Below the pieces are notes generated by a model. The model saw only the letters and a program-made list of their open reading frames with translations, searched no databases and had not been told where the DNA came from. A stretch of 64,000 nt of DNA. Origin: Mesaphorura yosii (lineage: Eukaryota > Arthropoda > Collembola > Poduromorpha > Tullbergiidae). Of this stretch, positions 53,848 to 64,000 are shown piece by piece. The stretch covers positions 186,001 through 250,000 of the forward strand of contig WIXG01000060.1 in NCBI GenBank assembly GCA_009869945.1, in the 5' to 3' direction. The translations under genes were made by a program, and so were the position numbers. How positions within the stretch are numbered: the stretch's first letter is position 1; every line of letters begins with the position of its first letter.

Positions 53848-54967
53848 AAGCGAAGAAAGACAAGACATTCGCAAAGAAAACGAATAAAATGAAACGAAAC
53901 GAATGCGAGAGTGTAAATGTAAGTGTTTGGAATCTCATTCAGTGTTCCTGGAGATAAAATTCTAGCAGAGCACAGTTTATTGCTTGTACACATCAACCTG
54001 CTTGCTCTCTACAATGCACGGTGCAGTGGCTGGTGCTAAACAGATCTGGAAAAGATAGACACAGACATAGACAGAGTTATTTCAGACCATTTGATATGAA
54101 AACCCAACCAAGCAACCATTAACAAGGCAGCCAGGCAGGCATGGGCACAATGCAATGCAACTCAGCGACGACTTGAATCCTGGATGTTTTTCTCTTTTTT
54201 GCAATATTCTGCGCTGGGCTGTGCTCCCGTTGTGAGTCAAGTCAAATGTAACTTCCCTTACTTTCCTGTTTGATATTGTATTGTCGCCGTTATTGATGGC
54301 ATTGCACAGAACAGCAGTTGATGAGCTCAAACGTGCAGAAGATGTAATATACAAGGCACAAATCAATCTTACATACCGAGTCTTCCAACGCGAACGTAGC
54401 GGTTGAAGAGGAACAAGTCAGGAAGCACATGAACGGTGGTGCGTCTGCGGGTCTGGCAGGCAGACAATGACAGAGGCCAAAGTTCAAGATTCTCTGCATC
54501 ATTTTTAATTACGTTACCGACCGCGCACACACGCCACATGTTCTCAGTTCTCAGAGCCTGGCAATTGGAAATGGCCCGGCCTGGCCTGGTTGACTGGTCG
54601 ATGTGATCAGTCGATGGTCAAGTAAATACATCAATCTTATTTGTACTTAAGCTGCCTGGCCGCACACACGCCACACGCGCTGCTCTGCCTACCTGCCATT
54701 TGTGAATGATTACGCGAACGAGTACGAACACAGTAAACAGAAGAGCGGCAGCGGGTGGAAAGTTGTTTGGAAATTATTTCCAGGCAGCTCACTTATTGTG
54801 TAGTCAGCACGAGTGGTCAGCCAGCTAGGCGGGAGAGCAATACAGGGAAATGGAAGTAATGGATGTATGGTTGAATTCGCCCTTCGCTTATTCGCTGTAA
54901 AGAAATAAAGAATCTCCAAAGACTCATTTGCACTTTGGTACGAATAACCTTAACGCATGCCAACATG

Positions 54968-55084
54968 CAATGGAGGTATAAACTAATATAATTTTATATT
55001 AGTATATTAGTTTACATTATATAATATTATATAGTATGTGTATTAGTATAAAACTACTATATTATATTAGTTTATACCTCTATT
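54968..55084. mobile_element. Small foldback (MITE-like) element
   Basis: About 24 bp at the left end (from 54969, AATGGAGGTATAAACTAATA) recur inverted at the right end (to 55084) with one mismatch. The 117-bp segment is AT-rich and non-coding. It is bracketed by the direct repeat CAACATG at 54961-54967 and 55085-55091, which looks like a 7-bp target-site duplication. Terminal inverted repeats, target duplication, small size and no coding capacity together fit a non-autonomous DNA transposon. The superfamily cannot be told from one copy. Confidence 0.6.
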
Positions 55085-55091
55085 CAACATG

Positions 55092-58000
55092 TGACATGCC
55101 AAGAGAAGAGCCTGAAATCAATGGACTTCGGATGGGTTAGCTGCTGATTGCGGTTGCTGTGTAATTACAAATTAGATTTATTGGCATTCGACTCTTGTCG
55201 TCACTGAGGTCGTGACCTCGCAAGTTGACTGGATTGGACTGCAGCCCTCCACGTCGAGCCGTGCCGCGCCAAATTTCACCTCGTCCGCAGCGCAGTTCGT
55301 CTAAAGACGTTAGGTTGCGTAAATTCAATCAAGCGAAACGATAGCCAGCTAGCCCGGTGTTGGAGCGAAGTACCTTAAGCTTCGCAGTTCGCACAAAGCA
55401 GATCTCCCTGTCGTTTGATTATTACATTATCGCCTGTTTACGTGCCAGATTTCAATTTCAAAGTAATTCTTCTTTTAATTATTTACCCTGCCGTCCGCCG
55501 TACAAGTACTATACAGTGCATGCACGAGTAATGCAATTATAATTTTGTTTTGAAGTACCAACAAAAGTTTTTCGCTTTGTGCTCTGCTTTCGCCTTTCGC
55601 CCTGCCTTCGTTTCAAGTCCGGCTCGCCCACTTAATAGTGAAGTATTGTAATTTGGGGAGCCTGGATTTTTACGCGTAAGTACGCGAGACAGGAAATTTA
55701 CGCCGTGTACTTGAAAAAGAGAAAACATTTCTCTTGAACAATTCATTTTCACAGTGTTCAATGCACAACAGTGTGTGGCATGGCATGGAGTATGGATCAT
55801 ACCACTCTTCATAAACTTTCCCTAACGATACGCTTGCCGGTGGCTGACGAGCTAAAAGGGGAGGCAGGATGCTGGTGCTGGCGCTGGCAACGGATGCTGC
55901 TTTTCCTTGGTTCCATGCCATAGTTGTAGTCGTAGTCGTAGCTAAGATTCTACTCAATATTATACCACGTACGCTTGACTGTGGATGTGGATTTCCATCT
56001 CCTAGACAGCTTGGAAGCAGCTCCGACATCAGCATCAGCTTCTGCTTTCGCAGGGGATCAAATTATAAAAGCAGCTCTTACTCTTACTCTTCAATATGGC
56101 TTGCATTGCATTGGAGTGCAGCGAAAGGTCCATGAGCCCAAAAATACTGAGCCCAAGCATCGCAGTGATCGCAGCCACTGTCTGTTTTTCGCTGTAAGTC
56201 CCAGTCTCCTTGGTCTTGGTGTCGGTCTGAACTGAGCCTGGCTCTTCTGCACGAGGTAATAATTGCGATGGTTAAAAAACAAGTGCCTACTTACGAAATA
56301 CAGGCAGCCAGATACGCGTACGCTGTACAGCATCTGAAGAATATAAACAACTTGAATATAATATTTGCTGAGTTGGCCGGTTTGCGCACGTATTATTATG
56401 CTTTCACAGGTACAATTTTTTACAACTAGCTACAGCGTTCAACGTGCAGGTTCGTTTAGATTCAAGTGGCCCGATTCGTCTGCTTTGTGCTGAAATAAGC
56501 TACTTGAACCGAACCACGCTATTACTGAAATTCGTGCTCGTGATCGTGTGATGTGGCTGTGGCTGTAAATTCGAGTTGTGGAAATCTTCAAAATGGAAAT
56601 TCTCAAGATGAAATGAAAGTCTACGCTCACGTAGTAGTAAACTATGTACGGTACGGTGAGGAGCAAGAAAGAGAAAGAGATCGATACTGTCTTATGCGTG
56701 TAAGACAAGCCAAAGGCACGGTGCAGCTTCTTGCTCGTATTTCCAATTCTTATTGCATGGAAATATGAAAAAAACCCTCAGAAGTCTACCTGATGCATTT
56801 GTAATGGGATTCAGTGCTCGACCGCGGCAGTGCACTTTAAAATCCGGATGGACCCGGCCAATTTTCCATACCTTTGTAATTGGCCCTGTATTATTATCAT
56901 GCACCGCCATTATGACCCATGTCCCTTGCATTTCAAAATACAAATGCATAAGTATACAACAGAGCCGGCTGGGATTTGGCCCAATTTTGGAGAAAGCGTC
57001 ACAGGAGAACAAAAGAAAGCTTAGTCATTATTTTCCTTCGTTACAAGATTTGGCTGGATGCTATAACTCGTGCATCATTAATACAGAAAAAGGCGAACCA
57101 TGCTTAATCAAATATGGCACAGAAAAACCGGCCGAAGCATTTTTACTTCAGCTTCAACTTTAGTCGCTTTGTATTTCATCTTTTAAGCCAAGCGAGGAGA
57201 AAATGTGCGGAGTACAAAAACAAACAACTTAAGACTTCGCGCACCAATTTTGCATAGTATGAAGGGCTTAAGATGGCGACGGTGACGGCGAGACCGGAGA
57301 GACGAGAAAAAGGGAACCTCGAGAACGAGAATATTCTCTTATCGTCGAAAACTCGAAGCTCGAAAAACAAAAGAATTACGAGCATTGTGTAAGAAAATCC
57401 ATTATTGCTATTATAAATTCATATACAAAGTAAATATTACGATGCGGGGCTGGACTCGAGCTCGGTCGCTCCTCGCAAGATTCGAGTTTCGTATTCGTAG
57501 TCACAGGAGACTACATGCCCCATGTCACCAACTTAATAATCTCGTGTCTTACGTATACGGGAACTGGCACAAAGGAAGTGGGGGCAAAATACTTCGCTTC
57601 GCTTTGAGGCATTAAATTTTCATCTTTGAATTTTTTCCGGCTCGAGCCCAGGCTCTCGCTTAGGCTATGACAAAAGAAATTCCCGGTCTTGTAAAACCTT
57701 CGTAATAATTACTGTTGTTAAGCGGAAGAAGCTGAGCGCTGAGCCACGCTGTGTTTCGGTTCGAATTTTTCTCCCGAGAAATTCTTCCACCACTCTTCCG
57801 AATTTATATCTATGATGAGAACGTGGTGATAAGCGAATTTACATTCACCGCTCACTCGGTAGTCAGCAAATGAGGAGTACTGTTGATATTTTTCGAGACT
57901 TCCACCAAAATAAGCCACTTAATGAATGCGGTGGATGTTTCAGGTACTTCCACTATAACATGCTGAGTCGAGACTGACGCTGGCGCTGCGTCAAAATTAA

Positions 58001-60149
58001 AAGTGTGAGAAATTTCCATTATAAATGTAAATTACCAGAAATCTAATCACTTTCACTGCGTGCGTGCTTTGCTTTTGCTCGTGCCTTTGGGCCCGCAATG
58101 CGATGCAAGATATCCTTCCAACTTTTGCGCAAGAGAAGAGACGAGTTGAGCTGCTGAATTATTATTCTTTTCAATCTTATTTCCATTTCCTGGCCTGCCT
58201 AGGCTTAATTGTGTCTCTGCTTCCATTTTTATCCGTGAATTTATGCAAAACCGCTCGGGAAAACGAGAATCCGTTGCTGGTGAGAGCTACATTACCAGAG
58301 ATCGCGATGCAAAGCAAAGACAAAGCTTTGCCCTCCGTGGCGCACACACAGGCAGGGAAACTTGATGGATTTATGCATAGCATTATGATACTAATCAAAC
58401 GCGCTACACACAAGCCCAGGTTTCTATATTTCGCATTTCGCACGTCGTCACAAATTACTAAAACATCGTGGAAAAATTGATCAGCGTGTCGGCACGTTCC
58501 AATCCCTTACCGAGCCCGCGAGCGAACATTTTTTAATTAAAATCCTGAAACAAAACAAGAGTACACAAAACAGGCCAATACTATCGACGTGCATGCAATT
58601 TGAAAGCTCAAATTGAACTTGCAGGGCAGCATTCGTGCTCGGTTCTTGAGGACTGCGACAGTAGTTTAAACTGAATCTGTGAATCGAATTGCGACACGAG
58701 CTGAGAATGGAAATTGCACGGATTCCTTCTTGGAATTTAATCCCCACTCCCGCAATTTCGATTTGCAAATTACAAGCCGTGTGCTTCAGTGTACGGGTTG
58801 TCGGCTCCGCTGCTCATCGTTGCTCTTTCTTTTGGCTCCAGGCTTAAGCTCCAGCCAACAGCCTGTGTTTACGTTCGCGTTCAGTGTAGCACAATAATTA
58901 CATAGTCATTAAATTCATTTTCAATTCAGCAACTTTACATAAAGAGGAAAGATACGCATCATTGCAGTTTGCAACTTTCTCGTTTGTAATTTTCTAGAAT
59001 CCTCATCCGAGGCGAGACTGCTCTCTCCTGCTGCTCCGTCAAAGATCACTCCCCTTCTTCCACATCCGAGCCATTATTACATAGCAGCTTTGAAACAAGA
59101 GAATCTCCCGTCTCTGCTGCTGAAGTTGCCGAAGCCCGAAGTTCTCATTGCTATTGTCACAGAGCGCAGGGTACCTCGCAATGCAAGCGAACACTCAAAG
59201 CGATGTGATGATTGCGCGATTGCAATTGCGTTTGCATTTGCAATGTAACCCTTTCCGTGTAGCACAGTATTTAATATTCGTCATCTGTGCATTCTATTGT
59301 TATTCTCATCCTTATTACGGACCATGCATTATGAATCCAGACTCCCCTCCGCCGCTCCGCTCGCTCGTGCTCCTTGGAAACAACACCACTTGAATTTCAC
59401 GGGAGTTCAACTTTCGCTTAAAAATGCAATAAGCAGATTACTCAAGTGAGTGTTGCTGCCGCGGAAGCTCTGCTGAAGCGGGAGGCAGAACGCGAACGGC
59501 GCATTTAATGATTTTCGGTGATTGAAGCCTGAGTCTGAGCAGGAGAATGAAAAGGGGAACTGAGGATCAAAGTAGCCGAAAGTGCACACATAAAATCCAT
59601 GTCATTTCATATTTCCAAAGGTAAATGCACGCCTGCCTGAAGATTCTCACAATTTTCCAGTTCGTCATAAAAACAATGCAAAGTAGGCAGATTGCAGACA
59701 GAAAAATGCAAATGTCAGTTTATTTGGAGATCAAGAACGAGAACGAAATGAGGGAAGATCAGAAGATCCGTTCAAATTCATACGTTAAGCGAACTCTTCA
59801 ATATTCTCCGAGATATTTGATTTCTGCTGGCGCGGGCGGTTTAATGTTGGGTACTTAAACGCCAGTGCTGTGCTGGAGTTACCTTCCTTGTGAATAAAAT
59901 GAGTGTTTATTCTTGCACTCGCCTGCCCCGCCGCACCACCGCCACCATCATTTTTTTCATTCTCTTGCAGTGAAAGCAATTTAGAACCAACGAACTGGAA
60001 TTTATGATAACGATCAACCAGAGAACCGGGCGCGCGCACAACCTGTGAAGGTAATTCTACATGGCAAAGTCTGAAATTGCTTTGAAGATGAAAAAGAATA
60101 TTGCCTAATCATCATTTCTCTTATTTTCTCATCTCGAATCCACGTCCAG
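55092..60149. other. Gene-poor stretch, nothing secure
   Basis: Several overlapping open frames of 80-138 codons exist (for example 56753-57163 and 58064-58480 on the + strand), none with a domain or a consistent exon chain. No RNA gene is visible. Confidence 0.5.
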
Positions 60150-60266
60150 GACCAGACACAGGAGCCAGTGTTCGGTGACTCTCCTGCTGCATATCTGCTA
60201 TTCAATGATATGCACGTATTTGACCTCTTTTGCGTACCTCTGCGCCAGAATCTCCAATCCGACCAG
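60150..60266 (+). CDS. Candidate internal exon, unknown
   Basis: Acceptor TCTCGAATCCACGTCCAG and donor GACCAG|GTAAGT bound 117 nt. Phase 0 reads EPVFGDSPAAYLLFNDMHVF. A second frame is also open and hydrophobic. An acceptor at 60326 (TTATTATTTACATAG) would close a 60-bp intron, giving either a quick stop (GRKNIYDIDW) or a longer frame to 60597. Because two frames fit, the coding assignment is unsure. Confidence 0.15.
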
Positions 60267-63200
60267 GTAAGTTTTCCTTTTGTCTTTATTACTCCCGATT
60301 CAATTTACATGTTATTATTTACATAGGGAAGGAAGAATATTTACGATATTGATTGGTAATACAGTTCAACCATGCATTCATGCGAGTAAAGAATCCTACT
60401 ACGACGGAGAACTTCTGGGGTATTATAAAGTACCGCCGTCGCCATCGAGTACAGTGCAGTGCAGAATTGCTTTTTTACTTTTTCCCAAGTTGGGCTTTCT
60501 CCTTAAACTCCATCAGCAGCAAAGCATCAGCACGGCACGGTACGGCTTTTGTGGCTGGTGCCTGTGCCTGTGCTTGTGCTGCTGCCTGTTCATGTAATTC
60601 CCTGCCGCAGCAGCCCTGCTTGGCTCGGATGCTGCGAGATGAAACTATCGATTTTTTCCTCGCTCGCACATTTTTGGGGTCCTTGGATTTTGGGGAGATT
60701 TTGTATTATCTCATGTTACTCTGCTGCTGCTCTCTTTTACTCTCTCTCATCTCTCATTCTCCTACGCGTCTCCTTAGGCTAACTTTTCTCTACGTTTAAC
60801 ATTTACGTGTACAGTACGTGTACGTGGTCGTGCATTCAACTAGCTTTCACCATCGAGGAGGCTTCTGGCAACTTTATTCCGTGGACACGGCACACGGAGA
60901 GGAAACAGGATCGAAATCTATATTTGTATCCGTTCGTGATGGTGATGGCCAAGTCAAAGTAGAACGAGCGAGCCTCGGCTTGTCCAAAAATATTACTTTA
61001 CGCACCGAATTACTGACGAGGTGAAATCTTAAGTAAACCTTACCACGCCACTCCATGAACGATGCCCTTATTTACCTTTGACAGGAGCGGAGGGTAGAGT
61101 GTGAGCGTGGGCAAGTGCCATGCCAGAAACTCGAGTTACTAACGAGACAGGTCATCAAGAGCAGGAAAGGATACATTTACATTGTGCTCAGCGGAGATCA
61201 TATAATTTGTCAATATAAACAATAAAGTATCCAATTTCACCATAACAAGAACTGTGCATCTTCTAAACATTGTTTGCTACTTTTTGAGCTGATGCTGGTT
61301 TGCGTCGTTCGCCGGTCGACCCTTAGAACGGACGAGGACGGGAAAAGGTCAATACAAAACAATCTTCCTGCCCGTGCTGCTCGCTGCTCGAATCCTCAAA
61401 GCACTTGACGACCAGGATTATTTTTATAATCTGCAGATGTTACCTCCAATTCTGTGCTCGCCTCAGCCTGGTGAAGGAGGCCATCAAGTTTTAATACCAT
61501 TATGACCCGAGACGCGACCCTGGTAGGGACCGCCGCGCTTCGGTGCTACGGCGGTGTGTTTACTTTACTCTACTTTGACTCTGTTTTACCCATGTCGAGT
61601 TGAGTTGTCGTCGGCGTGGTTTAAGTAGTGCCCATTTAATTCAGATTTCAAGTCACACACTCTCTCGCTCAGCATCACTCAGCCTGAACTCGGTAGGAAC
61701 AGGACAGAAAACAACCACAATCAATACCCGGACGGGACGAGAACAGGAGCATGTTCATGATGGTAATAGCAGGAGACAGAACACAGAACAATGAGCGACT
61801 GTGATTTCTTCAAACGGGTTCACGTCCAAAATACAAAGTGCAGTTCCTGCTCACCGCTGCTTACGTCGGTGGCAGCACTGTCCAGAGTCCACCATATGCC
61901 TCAATAATAGCGGGCGCGGCACGACAAATGGCATGGCATTGGACACTCGTTCCCACTTGTTCCGAATAATTATGGAAATCAGGCTGCCCATTAAATTCAA
62001 GTCTCTGTCATTAATTCTGTGGACGACACGACCAACGTGAAATGAGCCGTCTGCTTCAGCGTCTGGTGAAGTCTAGTCGGCTAATGTGCTCGGTTCTCAG
62101 CCATACATTAGTGGAGACAAAAGTATCTGCTGCTGCAGAGTCGAGTGATGCGAATAATGGTCCTGGAGGAGGTCAAGCACCGACACGAACGGAGCAGCGT
62201 ATCAAATCACGGTACAATTCAGCTATTCAGCAATTCTGCCTCTGTAGACTGCTGTCGAATCTGGTGCGGCAATAACAGTTGAGACTTTGGACAGACACCC
62301 CCTTAAATTCAGCTTAACCATTTCCCGGCTCATAATTCTTTTATCATTTCCTGCCACAAACAAACTGGACCAGGCCCACTACACGGCTCACGTCTTTTAC
62401 TGCCACACAAGACGCAATCAAATTGGTTATCACCACTCAGCGCCGCGTCTCTGCCCTGCAGCATTTATCAGGTTTAGAAAATGGATTTTTGATTCCGCAA
62501 ATCGATGTTGGCATTCCTGTTAAATAATGGCAAGGCAAAGGCGTCGTGTCTGCCTGCGCTGCGGCGAGAAAGAATTAAGTTGATGGAGTAGAAATTAATT
62601 GCTTTCTCCAACATTACTTTGGAAGCAGATGCTTCGGTGGCAGTGGCAGTTTTTATTGCTCTTACCGCACGTTAGGTTCCTTAACGTACTCTGCCTAAGT
62701 AATCAACAAACTTTTCCCGTCCCGCTTGCTATGCTGCGGGCAGACCATCCTGAATCAGAAGGTGAAAGCTTCGCTTACGCTTACCCGCTTTCACTTATGT
62801 AACATAAAAGATGAAACAAAATGAGTCATAAACGCCAAAAGCCTCCATTTCGAATATTTCATGGGCTTTTGGGAAACGACAAAGGCAGGCAAAAGCGAAA
62901 TTTTTGTGTTTGTACTGGCTGGTTGGAATCAAGTCGAAGCCGGTGTGGCATAATAATGCCATTGCCGTCGAATGGAATTGTTTGCCTTTACTTTCACCCA
63001 CTTCGATAGCTACTTTTTGTTTTGTTTTGGATTGGAATTCCTGAGTATCCTGAGTACATGAAATAAAAAATTCTGTCTACTATTCTGTGCTGGATCCTGG
63101 TGCAAAAATCATTGCTGTGCTCGGTCGTTGCAACTGGGAATTGTGAGAGCACAGGAAGAAAGCTGACGGCAGACAGCAGCAGCGGCAGGAAGAAAGATGA

Positions 63201-63329
63201 CAAAATCTTACGACCCGGAGCTCCTTTCAACCAGAACAAATGGAATGAAATTTCTCTCTTCGCTCTCCCAGCGCACCGTGCTATTACGATTATTATTACT
63301 GGAGGAGAGCCGATTTTGTGATTTCTGAG

Positions 63330-63581
63330 ATGATGATATTGCACATTTCAAATACGATTGAACGCAATCTTATTAAAAGCACGGATGTTTGGCTGAGCCC
63401 GCGCAGTTTGACCAGGCTAAGCTCAGGTAAGTGCAATCTTTTTGGTAAATTGAATTCCTGCTATAATAATATCAATAACAATGCGCCATTACTGCTCCTA
63501 TTGCTGTTTTTCTCAGATCTGATACCTACACTTACGTACGTACATATTATGATTGGGAGTGATCTCGAGTGTTGCAAATGA
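63330..63581 (+). CDS. Candidate two-exon small protein
   Basis: ATG 63330 opens a frame through STDVWLSPRSLTRLSS to donor CAG|GTAAGT at 63427. A 90-bp intron with a fine acceptor (TTGCTGTTTTTCTCAG) leads in phase to DLIPTLTYVHIMIGSDLECC and TGA, 53 residues in all. The intron is itself open and a multiple of three, so the unspliced frame (from an upstream GTG) is also continuous. No family is recognised. Confidence 0.15.
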   Translation: MMILHISNTIERNLIKSTDVWLSPRSLTRLSSGKCNLFGKLNSCYNNINNNAPLLLLLLFFSDLIPTLTYVHIMIGSDLECCK

Positions 63582-64000
63582 CAAAAGTTAGAGCTTATCG
63601 ACTTCGCGTTTTTGCGCCAAAAAATTCAGTACTCGAAAGTACAGGACAAAAGAGTGCTTCAGAACCCTTCCACTTTTTGTTGATAAGCGATCCATTGACT
63701 GACGAGTCGTGGACCAATCATTCATGGCGGACAAGTTCATTTTCATGGTGAAAAGATAAAACAGTCGAATCTCGAATCTAAAGTCTATTTGTTTCAGCAA
63801 ACAAACCGGCGTGCAGTGATGCAGTGGCTGTTCGTTGTTTGTTCAGTCGTCCCGTGCCCTAGCCGAGTCAGTTTATGATCGCTCTCGTTTCTCTTTTACT
63901 ACCGCGCCGCGTAGCAGTGTGTGATCTGTCGTGAATGGCAGTAAATATCATGTCACGCCCGCCAGTGCCGTACCCGGTGAAAGCGGGAGAGTGCTTTTAC

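Overview
The window reads as nuclear DNA of an invertebrate animal, most likely an arthropod. Two multi-exon genes are secure, both on the + strand. They have short introns (52 to 193 bp) with ordinary GT..AG borders and eukaryotic poly(A) signals. Their products are animal proteins: an SLC26 anion transporter and a paired-class homeodomain factor. There are no bacterial-type operons, Shine-Dalgarno sites, tRNA, rRNA or CRISPR arrays. CpG is not visibly depleted. I cannot name the species.

Layout. Positions 1-9640 hold no secure gene. One short exon candidate at 7411-7459 starts like an MBD5/MBD6-type (sba-like) methyl-CpG-binding domain. An SLC26 gene occupies 9774-12511: nine coding exons that join in frame to 658 residues, with a TATA-like box upstream and AATAAA at 12710. 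One of its introns carries a perfect 30-bp tandem duplication. A homeobox gene follows at 14002-15252: four exons, about 310 residues, with AATAAA at 15502. The two genes are unrelated in function, and I see no sign that they are coregulated.

From about 15.5 kb to the end the DNA is nearly a gene desert. It carries short simple repeats, one small foldback (MITE-like) element at 54968-55084, and scattered open frames bounded by good splice signals. I list the best of these as low-confidence exon candidates. One is a + strand chain at 28811/33034/48400. One is a minus-strand pair at 41.5-41.8 kb with a weakly cadherin-like segment and a hydrophobic C-terminus. The others are small one- to three-exon candidates. 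Splice-like signals flanking an open frame arise often by chance in 128 kb of two-strand sequence, so each needs RNA evidence. A long non-coding flank next to a developmental homeobox gene also fits a cis-regulatory landscape, which is inference only.
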